Numbered from the stretch's first letter, positions 1 through 7,452 are shown. The stretch: 36,259 nucleotides of DNA from Nitrospirota bacterium (GCA_013151495.1 JAADIE010000031.1:1-36259), one strand, 5' to 3'. Translations and numbers: made by a program. The notes: generated by a model from the letters alone, not told the origin.

Positions 1-1
1 T

Positions 2-292
2 ACCGGACTTGCCAGACAACTGGGAAATGTCACGGAAGGAGCTTTATTTGAAAACAGTGTTTATCAAAGCCTGAGAGGTAAAGGAAAGGTGTGTTATTTT
101 CAAAAGAAAAGCGGTGTGGAAATAGATTTTATTTTAAATAATAAGACTGCCTTTGAGGTAAAGCTAAAACCAGAACCTAAAGATCTGAAAAGGCTTAATA
201 GATTAGCGGTTGAGCTTGGTCTTAAAGAGTTTTACCTGGTTTCAAAACACTATACAGATTTGAAAAATACGATTTACGGTTTCATGCTTTAA
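2..292 (+). CDS. C-terminal fragment of AAA/DUF4143-family ATPase
   Basis: The reading frame is open from base 2 with no start codon, so the gene begins before the window; about 96 residues are visible. The fragment contains the C-terminal signature of DUF4143 ATPases: a leucine/phenylalanine-rich helix (ALFENSVYQSL), then a restriction-endonuclease-like strand pattern with YFQKKSGVEIDFIL and AFEVK. In this family an N-terminal P-loop ATPase (AAA_14) precedes this region, and members are often accessory or defence-associated proteins of unknown role. The missing N-terminus prevents a check of the Walker motifs. The gene ends about 40 bp before an SGNH hydrolase with no obvious terminator. An ATG at 89 exists but lies inside the conserved domain and is unlikely to be the true start. 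Confidence 0.75.
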   Translation, partial: TGLARQLGNVTEGALFENSVYQSLRGKGKVCYFQKKSGVEIDFILNNKTAFEVKLKPEPKDLKRLNRLAVELGLKEFYLVSKHYTDLKNTIYGFML

Positions 293-332
293 ATGTTTTT
301 TATATTTTATTTCAGTATGTTATATTTCTTTT

Positions 333-848
333 ATGAGGCTACTTTTTATCGGTGATTCTTTAATTGAGTATTTTGACTGGCAGGAGAGATTTCCCTCCCA
401 CCAGGTCTACAACCTTGGCATTGCTGGTGAGACCGTAGAGGGTCTCCTTTATCGTCTGTCCGATATACTGAAGAATTACCCTGCAGCTGATTATGTTTTT
501 GTTATGACAGGAATAAATAATGTAGCCATGGAGGATCTGGATTTTTTCAGCACCTACGAGCAGCTTCTTAAAGAGCTTAAAAATGCCTACCCGGCTTCAA
601 GGATTTATATCCACAGCCTTTTGCCTGTGGATGTTGATTTTATAGAAAACAGCCTGATACATACTGTTAATGAACGGCTAAGGGAGATGGCCAGGCGGTT
701 TGATATAGGTTATATAGATATCTATCGTCAGTTTGCTGATGAAAGGGGAGCACCAAAAGAGGGCTACCTGCTTGACGATGGTGTGCATTTAAGCAACAAG
801 GGGTACGAGGTCTGGAGTAAAGAGATTGAGAAAGTTTTGAAGATATGA
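333..848 (+). CDS. SGNH/GDSL-family acylhydrolase
   Basis: This 171-residue protein has all the SGNH hydrolase blocks. Block I is FIGDSL with nucleophile Ser9, block II is NLGIAGET with Gly32, block III is TGINN with Asn62, and block V is DDGVHLSNKGY with Asp149 and His152. This predicts esterase or acyl-hydrolase activity on an unknown ester, perhaps de-acetylation of a glycan given the neighbouring glycosyltransferase (inference). There is no signal peptide, so it should be cytoplasmic. The ATG at 333 has no clear Shine-Dalgarno sequence. The stop codon (846-848) lies inside the outer stem of the structured repeat that follows, so the gene end and the repeat physically overlap. Confidence 0.85.
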   Translation: MRLLFIGDSLIEYFDWQERFPSHQVYNLGIAGETVEGLLYRLSDILKNYPAADYVFVMTGINNVAMEDLDFFSTYEQLLKELKNAYPASRIYIHSLLPVDVDFIENSLIHTVNERLREMARRFDIGYIDIYRQFADERGAPKEGYLLDDGVHLSNKGYEVWSKEIEKVLKI

Positions 849-968
849 TGGTATTCCTTTGAACGGTTTCAGCACACGCCTGAAGCAGCCGTGATGGCTG
901 CTTCAGTGTGCGTCCTCGGAGCCGCACATGGATGTGCGGCGAGAATGAGAAAGAAATACCATCATATC
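842..968 (+). repeat. Three-way-junction structured repeat, copy 1
   Basis: The sequence folds as a closed three-way junction. P1 is 842-860 paired with 950-968: 14 perfect pairs (GATATGATGGTATT with AATACCATCATATC), one C/A mismatch (856/954), then CTTT with AAAG. P2 is 872-911, with an 11-bp inner helix (880-890/896-906) and a 5-nt loop. P3 is 921-929 paired with 932-940 (GCCGCACAT/ATGTGCGGC). The joining strands are GAACGGTTTCA (861-871), GTCCTCGGA (912-920) and GAGAATGAG (941-949). There is no U-tract, so it is not a standard terminator. P1 contains the stop codon of the SGNH gene and ends 12 nt before the ATG at 980. The transcribed strand is unknown; the + orientation is given to match copy 3. 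See findings. Confidence 0.8.
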
Positions 969-979
969 AAAGTTAAAAG

Positions 980-2440
980 ATGTTCAAACTGGTAATAACA
1001 GTTTCTCTTAAAAAGGAGCTTCCTCTTCAGTGGTTAAAGGACAGGGGGCTTACAATTCTTACCACCCAGGCTATTGAGTCGGGTGCCCTGAAAGGCCTTG
1101 ATACCAAAAAGATTAAAGACCCCTTGATTGTTGTCACAGGGGTTGGTCCTCAGCAGGCTAACAGGGCAGCAAAAGCCATAGCTACAAATCTTACCCCACT
1201 TTTTGTGCTTCACATTGGTACCTGCGGTATTTTGCGAAAGGATTTACCTCTGAGAAAATGGTTAAGGCCAAGGTGGTTAAGCTCTTCCTGCAGTGAAGAG
1301 CTCCTGATGATTGATCCAAGAATTCCACTTCCTGTTTACACTGATTTAACAGATATAAGGCTTCATGAGGTTTCAAGGCCCTTCAGAGGTAGCCTCGATG
1401 GGATTGATGCTGTGGATATGGAGTGCTATAGCCAGGCGAGGGTATTTAAACAGGCTGGTATTTCATTTCATGCCCTTAAGTTTGGTACTGACTATGCAGA
1501 CCATAACCGCGACAACCAGTATCATGAAAGCCTTCCAGTGCTTCATGATGCCATAAAGCAGCTATTTAGTTTTCTTGATGGTCAGTTTGCGGGAGAGGAT
1601 GTTTCGGTTGTAATACCTGTTTACAACAGGCCTGACCTTGTTAAAAGGGCAATAGATTCGGTACTTAATCAGAGCCTGAGTCCCGGAGAGATAATAGTGG
1701 TTGATGATGGTTCAACGGATAATACCTGGGAGGTTTTAAAAAACTATAAAAACCCTATCAGGGCCATCAGGCTTGAGGAAAACCTGGGGCCATCGGCTGC
1801 CCGAAATAAAGGTGTCCTTGAAAGTACGGGCAGGTGGATTGCCTTTCTTGATTCAGATGACTACTGGAAGGAAGATAAAATAGAGCGCCAGTTAGAGTAC
1901 TTAAAGAGGTATCCCTATTTTGAGATTCTACAGTCTGAGGAGATATGGATAAGAAATGGAAAAAGAGTAAACCCCTGTAAACACCATAAAAAACCAGAGG
2001 GTTGGGCCTGGGAGCCGTCATTAAGACGGTGTTTGATTTCACCATCTGGAGTGATGATGAAAAGGGATATCTTCTTTCGTTATGGTCCTTTCAGAGAGGA
2101 CTTTCCAGTTTGCGAAGACTACGATTTATGGCTTAAGATAACAAGAGGGCATCCTGTGGGTCTTGAGCCATCTTTTACTGTAGTAAAGTACGGTGGACAT
2201 GGGGATCAACTGTCCCGTCGTTACCCTGCTATGGACAGGTTCAGGGTAAAGAGCCTTTTTGAGCAATTTGAAAGAGAGCCCTATCCGGAATTCAGGGAAA
2301 AACTGAAAGAGGTTATTAATGAAAAGCTGAAAATACTTTACAAGGGTTATAAAAAAAGAAGCAGATGGGAAGATGTAAAATGGTGTGAACAGATCTGGCA
2401 GAGGATTGGATATGAAAAGGTGCTCGTTGAAAATCTCTGA
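980..2440 (+). CDS. Nucleosidase-like / GT2 glycosyltransferase fusion
   Basis: This 486-residue protein has two domains. Residues 1 to about 195 resemble MTA/SAH-nucleosidase or nucleoside phosphorylase proteins: an N-terminal ITVSLKKEL strand, VVTGVGPQQANRAA, HIGTCGIL where the family has its glycine-rich loop, VDMECYSQA (the M-E motif that contacts ribose) and FGTDYAD carrying the expected catalytic Asp. This domain is shorter than usual (about 190 versus 230 residues). From about residue 207 a GT-A family 2 domain begins: SVVIPVYNRPD, IIVVDDGSTDNT, and FLDSDDYW, the DXD-type metal/nucleotide-sugar site near residue 290. The C-terminus holds the acceptor region (CEDYDLWLKI). The 3' end overlaps the ParB-like gene by 29 bp, so the two are probably cotranscribed. 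The acceptor and the nucleoside substrate are unknown. Confidence 0.8.
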   Translation: MFKLVITVSLKKELPLQWLKDRGLTILTTQAIESGALKGLDTKKIKDPLIVVTGVGPQQANRAAKAIATNLTPLFVLHIGTCGILRKDLPLRKWLRPRWLSSSCSEELLMIDPRIPLPVYTDLTDIRLHEVSRPFRGSLDGIDAVDMECYSQARVFKQAGISFHALKFGTDYADHNRDNQYHESLPVLHDAIKQLFSFLDGQFAGEDVSVVIPVYNRPDLVKRAIDSVLNQSLSPGEIIVVDDGSTDNTWEVLKNYKNPIRAIRLEENLGPSAARNKGVLESTGRWIAFLDSDDYWKEDKIERQLEYLKRYPYFEILQSEEIWIRNGKRVNPCKHHKKPEGWAWEPSLRRCLISPSGVMMKRDIFFRYGPFREDFPVCEDYDLWLKITRGHPVGLEPSFTVVKYGGHGDQLSRRYPAMDRFRVKSLFEQFEREPYPEFREKLKEVINEKLKILYKGYKKRSRWEDVKWCEQIWQRIGYEKVLVENL

Positions 2441-3380
2441 GATTCTCGTCAGTGATAGCCTTTTTAATTACCAGGGCTATGTATTCAAGGAAAAGAGACC
2501 CGATGATTGCCTTAAAAAGCTTTTAATGCAGTACCCTGAAGCCCTGCCCCTTGTGGTTTATACTGACCAAACTGGCAGGTATCACCTGGTGGATGGTTTC
2601 AGGAGGATTGCTCTGCTTTCAGAGGAAAAACAGGAGGTGATTAATGCCCTGGTTTTTCCTGCCGATACCCCAGGGGAGGATATGATCTTGGTAAGAGCAG
2701 ATCAGGACTGGGTTGAGATTGCCTCAACCGGGGCAAACAGATTAGGTTTTTTGGCCTTCGCTATCAGGGCTACGGTGGATAGAGAATGGGTGTTGAAAAG
2801 ACTCTGCAGGTGGCTCAGTCTAAGACCCTCGGAGGAGACACTCCAGATGGCTGAAAAACTGACAACCCTTTCAATGAAGTTAAGGGAGTTTTTTCATCAA
2901 AAATCCTATAGTGCAAAGCAGCTTGAAAATATCCTCCGTTACCCTTCAGATCTGCTTGAACTGCTGGGTGGGTGGCTTGAGAGTTTACAGGTAACGGCCT
3001 CCATTTTAGAGGAGCTTTTAGAGGGCCTACATGATCATATGCGGGCTATGGATATGAATGTATCAGAGCTTAAGCGCCAACCCGAAATAGGAGAGATCCT
3101 GAAGGGTAAAAATCCCCATGAAAACACCCGGCGATTAAGAGAGCTTCTTAATAGCTGGAGAAGACCTATACTTACGGAGAAAAACCAGAGGATTCAGAGT
3201 ATGGTTGACAGAGCCGGTCTGCCACCCGAGATAAGGCTTTCATGGGATAGGAGCCTTGAGAACCATCAGGTTAACATATCGGTTAATATAAAAAGGGCAG
3301 AGGATGTAGAGAGGGTACTGGAACATTTTAATAAACAGAAGGTGCTGGATTGTATAAAGGGTGTTTTGAAAGAGTTATGA
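2412..3380 (+). CDS. ParB/sulfiredoxin-fold domain protein
   Basis: The product has 322 residues. The N-terminal ~100 residues fit a ParB-N/Srx domain: LPLVVYTDQTGRYHLVDGFRRIALL contains the conserved D-G-x-R-R nucleotide-contact motif of ParB-like CTPases. The remainder is helical with no helix-turn-helix or partition-ParB linker that I recognise, so this is unlikely to be a chromosome-partition ParB. A longer reading frame starts at 2385, but ATG 2412 is preferred because GAGG lies 8 to 11 bp upstream and the conserved region starts there. It overlaps the fusion gene by 29 bp in another frame. Together with the fusion gene it forms a cassette bracketed by two inverted copies of the structured repeat. 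Function is unknown. Confidence 0.7.
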   Translation: MKRCSLKISEILVSDSLFNYQGYVFKEKRPDDCLKKLLMQYPEALPLVVYTDQTGRYHLVDGFRRIALLSEEKQEVINALVFPADTPGEDMILVRADQDWVEIASTGANRLGFLAFAIRATVDREWVLKRLCRWLSLRPSEETLQMAEKLTTLSMKLREFFHQKSYSAKQLENILRYPSDLLELLGGWLESLQVTASILEELLEGLHDHMRAMDMNVSELKRQPEIGEILKGKNPHENTRRLRELLNSWRRPILTEKNQRIQSMVDRAGLPPEIRLSWDRSLENHQVNISVNIKRAEDVERVLEHFNKQKVLDCIKGVLKEL

Positions 3381-3382
3381 GA

Positions 3383-3530
3383 CTAAAGATGCGGTATTGT
3401 CTTTCACTCATTCTCGCCGCACATCCATGTGCGGCTCCGAGGACGCACACTGAAGCAGCCATCACGGCTGCTTCAGGCGTGTGCTGAAACCGCCGTTCAA
3501 GTCAATACATTGCTCTTTGTAAGACTTTAG
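3383..3530 (-). repeat. Three-way-junction structured repeat, copy 2 (inverted)
   Basis: The core at 3407-3498 is the reverse complement of copy 1 (861-949). It is identical apart from one extra CGG triplet (CCGCCG at 3491-3495 on the + strand) in the 11-nt junction strand. P2 and P3 are unchanged. P1 differs in sequence from copy 1 and is weaker: GTATTG (3394-3399) pairs with CAATAC (3503-3508), with a short CTT/AAG inner segment past an A/A mismatch and a possible outer CTAAAG/CTTTAG pair (3383-3388/3525-3530). The element fills nearly the whole 183-bp gap between the ParB-like gene and the radical SAM gene. Confidence 0.75.
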
Positions 3531-3563
3531 ATAGTACCAAGATCGAAATAACTATAAAAACTT

Positions 3564-4559
3564 ATGGATAAGAACACAGTAAAATTAACAGAAAAGAAAG
3601 GCAAGGCCCTTGGCATCTGTGCTACCTTTAACCCCAAGTACATATGCTGCAAGGTCCAGGTACTAAGGGCTGTAAAGAACTGTCCCTTTAGCTGCACTTA
3701 CTGCTTTTTACAAAACTACCTTAATGAAGAGACCCCACAGGTAGTTTCAGATACCGGGGCCTTGATTGAAGAGGTTAAGGAAGCAATAAAAGCGAACCCC
3801 TGGCGGCTTTTTCGTGTAGGCACCTGGGAGCTTGGCGACAGCCTTGCCTTTCCTGAAGCTGACCAGCAGGTAAAGGAGTTAATAGAGGCCTTTTCTGAGA
3901 TACCTGAGGCTATGCTTGAGCTAAAGACAAAGTCTTCAAGGGTGGAGCATATTCTGGGGCTTTCACACAGAGGAAAAACCGTTGTCTCCTGGTCATTAAA
4001 CCCGGAGGAGGTGGTACAGAAGGAGGAACTCCACACCGCCTCGTTATATGAGCGTCTTCATGCAATGCAGAGAGTGCAGGAGGCTGGTTATTTGATTGGG
4101 CTTCATTTTGACCCAATGATACATTATCCAGACTGGCAGAGGGGATACACAAGGCTGGTTGAGCAGATATTCAGTTTCCTGAGGCCCGAGCAGATAGCCT
4201 GGATTTCAATTGGTTCTTTGAGGTTCAATCCAGAGATGAAGAGACTCATAGAACAGAACTTTCCCCACACAAGGATAACCCTTTCGGAAATGGTAAGTGC
4301 CGATGACAACAAGACCCGTTATGTAAAACCCCTCAGGCTTCAGATGTACAGATTGCTTTATGGACAACTAAAGAGGCACCTTAAAGGTGAACCCGTGATT
4401 ATTTATCTATGCATGGAGCGATGGGATATGTGGGAGAGGCTATTCGGTTTTACCCCTGACAGCTCAGAAGAGCTCGATTACCTTTTTGCTGAAAACCTGT
4501 ACAAACGGTTTGGCATAGGCAGGGTCAGGCCTGAGAGAAGAAACTATAAAGTTGCTTGA
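3564..4559 (+). CDS. SPL-family radical SAM protein
   Basis: This 331-residue protein carries a radical SAM cluster motif, C40-PFS-C44-TY-C47, inside KNCPFSCTYCFLQNYL, which is characteristic of spore photoproduct lyase relatives. VVSWSLNPEEVV matches the central strand of that family. It lacks about 50 N-terminal residues relative to true SplB proteins, and I cannot confirm the thymine-dimer-specific cysteine. The safe call is therefore a radical SAM enzyme of the SPL superfamily, possibly DNA or nucleotide repair. The gene has no strong Shine-Dalgarno sequence. Its stop codon (4557-4559) lies within the -35 box of the next promoter. Proximity to a nucleosidase-like domain and a ParB-like protein may reflect a shared nucleotide-related task (inference). 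Confidence 0.8.
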   Translation: MDKNTVKLTEKKGKALGICATFNPKYICCKVQVLRAVKNCPFSCTYCFLQNYLNEETPQVVSDTGALIEEVKEAIKANPWRLFRVGTWELGDSLAFPEADQQVKELIEAFSEIPEAMLELKTKSSRVEHILGLSHRGKTVVSWSLNPEEVVQKEELHTASLYERLHAMQRVQEAGYLIGLHFDPMIHYPDWQRGYTRLVEQIFSFLRPEQIAWISIGSLRFNPEMKRLIEQNFPHTRITLSEMVSADDNKTRYVKPLRLQMYRLLYGQLKRHLKGEPVIIYLCMERWDMWERLFGFTPDSSEELDYLFAENLYKRFGIGRVRPERRNYKVA

Positions 4560-4589
4560 CATAGAATCAGCCCTGTATTACAATGTAAT
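4556..4589 (+). promoter_or_regulatory. Sigma-70 promoter with RHH operator
   Basis: TTGACA (4556-4561) and TACAAT (4579-4584) are separated by 17 bp. The -10 box lies inside the dyad ATTACAATGTAAT (4577-4589), whose arms ATTACA/TGTAAT are perfect. A dyad over the -10 of a toxin-antitoxin operon is the expected place for autorepression by the ribbon-helix-helix antitoxin. AGGAGG at 4601-4606 is the ribosome binding site for the ATG at 4617. Confidence 0.7.
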
Positions 4590-4616
4590 AATCTCAATTG
4601 AGGAGGCTATTAGTAT

Positions 4617-4835
4617 ATGCGGACATCGATTAGTATAAGCCTTCCAGAAGAATTAGCAAAGGAAATAGATAAGGTAGTGAAACAGACCTCTCTTACAAGA
4701 AGTGAGTTGGTGAGGGCAGCCCTTGATGAGTATCTTTTTAAATTCAGATTCCGTAAACTAAGGGAAAGACTTGTTTTAAAGGCCCGAGAAAAAGGCATTT
4801 ACACTGATGAGGATGTCTTTGAACGACTCGGATGA
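4617..4835 (+). CDS. RHH (CopG/MetJ-type) antitoxin
   Basis: This 72-residue protein begins with a classic ribbon-helix-helix domain: the strand RTSISISLP is followed by helices EELAKEIDKVVKQ and TRSELVRAALDEYL. The C-terminal third is basic and helical and would wrap the toxin. It is followed by a PIN toxin with a 4-bp ATGA overlap, the usual antitoxin-first arrangement of VapBC-like modules. It should dimerise on the ATTACA/TGTAAT dyad over its own promoter (inference). The start is supported by AGGAGG 10 bp upstream. Confidence 0.85.
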   Translation: MRTSISISLPEELAKEIDKVVKQTSLTRSELVRAALDEYLFKFRFRKLRERLVLKAREKGIYTDEDVFERLG

Positions 4836-5239
4836 GGATAGTTGTTGACACAAACGTTCTAATTTCTGCATTTATAGCTACAGGAACCTGCAAAGACATC
4901 CTTGAATATGCAGTTGAAACACATGAGGTGATAATCTCTCCTTACATTCTGAAGGAACTTAAAGAAAAGCTTATTGAAAAACTGGTTTTTTCTACAAAAG
5001 ATTATAGGGACATCAGGGATATACTTCAACAACATTTAACTGTTGTTACTGAAAAGAAGTCACTTCAGTCCTTTCCTGACAAAGATGATATACCGATACT
5101 GAATCTATGCTTAACGGTTAAGGCTGATATTTTAGTGACAGGAGACAAAGAACTCCTAAAACTGAGGCTTATCGGAAATACAAAGATAATCCCCCCTTCT
5201 GAGTTTTGGAAGATTGAAAAGGGTATAAGATCAAGGTAA
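4832..5239 (+). CDS. PIN-domain toxin, putative TA ribonuclease
   Basis: This 135-residue protein has a complete PIN-domain acidic set: Asp6 in VVDTNVLIS, Glu42 in the YILKELKEKL helix, Asp86 in FPDKDDIPIL and Asp105 in LVTGDKELL. It matches the family annotated as 'putative toxin-antitoxin system toxin component, PIN family' rather than compact VapC. It is predicted to be a Mg-dependent RNase held inactive by the RHH partner encoded just upstream. All catalytic residues are present, so the toxin looks intact. No terminator is obvious before the aldo-keto reductase 36 bp downstream. Confidence 0.87.
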   Translation: MRIVVDTNVLISAFIATGTCKDILEYAVETHEVIISPYILKELKEKLIEKLVFSTKDYRDIRDILQQHLTVVTEKKSLQSFPDKDDIPILNLCLTVKADILVTGDKELLKLRLIGNTKIIPPSEFWKIEKGIRSR

Positions 5240-5275
5240 AGAAGTTAGCAAACTCCTCGAGTATATTTTTAGAGT

Positions 5276-6283
5276 ATGAAAGAAAACAAGCTTTTGTTAC
5301 CCCTTGAACCTGATGAAACACCTGAGATGGCCTGGCTCTGGATAGGCACCTGGAGCATGGGTGGAGAGGGCTTTGGCCCACATGATGAAAGGGAGTCGCT
5401 GGAGGTTTTAAGGCTTGCCCTTAGGGAAGGTATCAGGCACTTTGACACTGCAGGGTTTTATGCCCATGGTCGATCAGAGGAATTGCTTTCAAAGGCCCTC
5501 AAGGGTATAAGAGGGTCGTGCTTTATATCGACAAAGGGAGGGCTTAAATGGCAGGGCAAAAAGGTGGTACACGATGCCTCACCAGAGGGCCTGAGAAGGG
5601 CATTAACCGAAAGCCTTCACAGGTTAAAGACCGATTATTTAGACCTCTTTCAGCTACACTGGCCAGACCCCCAGGTGCCTGTGCCTGAAAGCATAGATGC
5701 CCTTAAAGAGATGCAGACAGAGGGGCTCATCAGGTACTGGGGTGTTGGAAATTTAAGCGAGGCCCAGGTCAGGGAATATCTTTCAGAATATAAGGACATC
5801 CCCCACCAGGTACACTTTAATCCTCTTCATCGTACCGATTCTGTGCTACGGGCTGGCAGATGCTTCTGTATTAACTGCATTATATCTCCTTTAGAACAGG
5901 GCCTTCTGGCTGAAGGAAAAAGCTCTTCTGGCCGCACGGCCCTCAGTAAAAGGGACCTGAGGAGACGAAATCCCTATTTTATGAACCCCCAGGCCGTGGA
6001 GAGATGTAAAAAACTCCGAGAACTTACCAGTAAGGCACCCTATCCGCTTTCAGTTTATGTGCTACTGTGGATTGCAAGTAAGGAGGATGTTCATACCCTT
6101 ATACCTGGACCCCGGAAAATCTGGCAATTAAAAGAGATCTTATTTTTCAGGAATATCGTTAAAGACAAAGGCCTCCTGGCCGGTTACGACGAGGAGGCCT
6201 TACTGAGGGGGAGGGTTGTCAGGGAGTTGTTTCCCATGGGGCTCTGGGAACAACTCGAAACCCTAAACAGGGGCTTGAGGTGA
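5276..6283 (+). CDS. Aldo/keto reductase
   Basis: This 335-residue TIM-barrel oxidoreductase has the AKR catalytic tetrad: Asp57 and Tyr62 in HFDTAGFYAHGRSE, Lys87 in FISTKGG and His128 in LFQLHWPDP. YLDLFQLHWPDP and YWGVGNL are typical AKR strands. The C-terminal part binds NADP(H) in this family, here with LIPGPRKIWQLKE. The substrate cannot be predicted. The ribosome binding site is weak, so translation could start at a later in-frame Met, but ATG 5276 gives a normal family length. It converges with the TusA gene, with a 12-bp gap. Confidence 0.88.
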   Translation: MKENKLLLPLEPDETPEMAWLWIGTWSMGGEGFGPHDERESLEVLRLALREGIRHFDTAGFYAHGRSEELLSKALKGIRGSCFISTKGGLKWQGKKVVHDASPEGLRRALTESLHRLKTDYLDLFQLHWPDPQVPVPESIDALKEMQTEGLIRYWGVGNLSEAQVREYLSEYKDIPHQVHFNPLHRTDSVLRAGRCFCINCIISPLEQGLLAEGKSSSGRTALSKRDLRRRNPYFMNPQAVERCKKLRELTSKAPYPLSVYVLLWIASKEDVHTLIPGPRKIWQLKEILFFRNIVKDKGLLAGYDEEALLRGRVVRELFPMGLWEQLETLNRGLR

Positions 6284-6295
6284 GACATATTACAG

Positions 6296-6541
6296 TTATT
6301 TTCTTTTTATTATGAATGTTATTGTTTCATCTTTGTCCTCCACCTGGATTATCTCTGCATCAAGTCGTTTAAGAAGGGCAGGTATGTCGGTAAGGGTTGC
6401 CCTGTCTGTGGCCAGCACCTTCAGGGTCTGGCCAGGCTCCATACTAACAACAGCCTTTTTTGTTTTAAGGGCTGGCATCGGACAGGTAAGCCCCCGTAAA
6501 TCAAGTACCCGATCTTCCTTATGGCCGGTGTCTAAAAGCAT
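6296..6541 (-). CDS. TusA/SirA-family sulfur carrier protein
   Basis: This 81-residue protein has the TusA fold signature DLRGLTCPMPALKTKKAV. The cysteine of CPMP is the persulfide-carrying residue in characterised TusA proteins. The C-terminal strand TITFIIKRK completes the two-layer fold. It is last in the OsmC-DsrE-TusA operon, overlapping the DsrE gene by 10 bp. TusA-DsrE pairs transfer sulfane sulfur in sulfur-oxidising and sulfate-reducing organisms, so a role in sulfur trafficking is likely, with donor and acceptor unknown. Confidence 0.88.
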   Translation of the reverse strand: MLLDTGHKEDRVLDLRGLTCPMPALKTKKAVVSMEPGQTLKVLATDRATLTDIPALLKRLDAEIIQVEDKDETITFIIKRK

Positions 6542-6921
6542 AGCACTCCTTTCGCATCTACGGTGATATCAATAAGAGTCATGGCTCCGGAAACCCTGGC
6601 TCCTTCAATGAGGTCTTCCTCGGTAAGCCCCTTGTTTTCCATGGTCTGGGAGCAGCACAGTATCTCTACACCTTCATCAAGGGCCTCTTTAAGCCGCTGT
6701 GAAAGGGAGGGCTTAGAGGGGTGCTCCTTTTCATACTCCTGTATTGCACCCCGCACCATAATATCAACACCCTGCTGTATGCAATAAACCACGGTGTGGT
6801 ACTCTGCGGCAGCAGCCAGTGCAGCAAACATCAGGGCAGACTTGGCCCTTGCCACATGGTCAAATCCGGAGGCACAGAGGATAACGAAACTTTCCTTTAC
6901 AGGCTCTTGAACCTTTACCAT
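6532..6921 (-). CDS. DsrE-family sulfurtransferase-like protein
   Basis: This 129-residue protein matches the DsrE/DsrF-like fold: SFVILCASGFDHVARAKSAL at the N-terminus, YHTVVYCIQQGVDIM in the middle and VEILCCSQTMENKGL before the C-terminal helix, where DsrE proteins carry the sulfur-accepting cysteine (here a Cys-Cys pair). The protein ends GVLCF, giving another exposed C-terminal cysteine. Its ATG abuts the OsmC stop with no gap, and its 3' end overlaps TusA, so the three genes are translationally coupled. The likely role is sulfane-sulfur transfer with TusA. Confidence 0.85.
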   Translation of the reverse strand: MVKVQEPVKESFVILCASGFDHVARAKSALMFAALAAAAEYHTVVYCIQQGVDIMVRGAIQEYEKEHPSKPSLSQRLKEALDEGVEILCCSQTMENKGLTEEDLIEGARVSGAMTLIDITVDAKGVLCF

Positions 6922-7452
6922 TTACAGAACCTCTAAATTGCTTGATAGTTTTACAGGTCGGGAAAGGGTGGTGCCAACTGGTGAGGTGCTGATCACATGA
7001 TTGTGAAGTGCTTCAAGGTCTTCCTTTGAGGCATCGCCCTTTAGCTTTACATTGGTCGTGATGGTCTTAAATCCGGGAAGCCTATCCATTCCTAATTCCT
7101 CAGGGGGTTCAAGTCCTAAAAACCCGGGCAGGTCTATCTCGCCTTCAAGCTCTATCTGGATGCTTTCAAGCTTAATACCCCTTACAGCCGCATTCATCGC
7201 ATAACCAATACACAGACATGCACCATAGGCCTGCAGAACCACCTCCACTGGATTTGCAGCTGTGTCAGTACCACATAGCATCTCTGGCTCATCAAAGGTT
7301 ATCTTAAAGCCCCGTGATTCTGCCTCTACCCTGAAACCGTCAAGCCAGTTGGCGGTAGCCTTCCAGACGGTTCGACCAGCCTCCCAGTTGCTCTTTACCT
7401 GCTCCACTACCTGCATAAGTTTTTCTGTTTCCAGTCCATTGATTGTTGCCAT
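6922..7452 (-). CDS. OsmC-family protein (operon with DsrE, TusA)
   Basis: This protein has about 176 residues from the chosen start (MATING...). An upstream ATG at 7467 gives five more residues, but it overlaps the GGAGG that serves as ribosome binding site for ATG 7452. The OsmC/Ohr fold is shown by FDEPEMLCGTDTAANPVEVVLQAYGACLC and a C-terminal SRPVKL strand. Canonical Ohr/OsmC peroxidases use two cysteines. Here the first site (ACLC) is present, but the second position reads STSPVGTT with no cysteine, so classical two-cysteine peroxidase chemistry is doubtful. The gene heads a leftward operon under a predicted sigma-54 promoter. Confidence 0.85.
   Translation of the reverse strand: MATINGLETEKLMQVVEQVKSNWEAGRTVWKATANWLDGFRVEAESRGFKITFDEPEMLCGTDTAANPVEVVLQAYGACLCIGYAMNAAVRGIKLESIQIELEGEIDLPGFLGLEPPEELGMDRLPGFKTITTNVKLKGDASKEDLEALHNHVISTSPVGTTLSRPVKLSSNLEVL

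Noticed and set aside
861-949. Junction core as a hammerhead ribozyme
   Set aside because: A three-helix junction is present, but neither strand contains the CUGANGA and GAAA core in the required positions.
842-968. Structured repeat copy 1 as a Rho-independent terminator
   Set aside because: No T-tract follows any of the helices, and two hairpins plus a closing stem with conserved unpaired joins are not terminator features.
2412-3380. ParB-like gene as a chromosome or plasmid partition gene
   Set aside because: There is no ParA neighbour, no parS-like site seen and no recognisable central helix-turn-helix of partition ParB.
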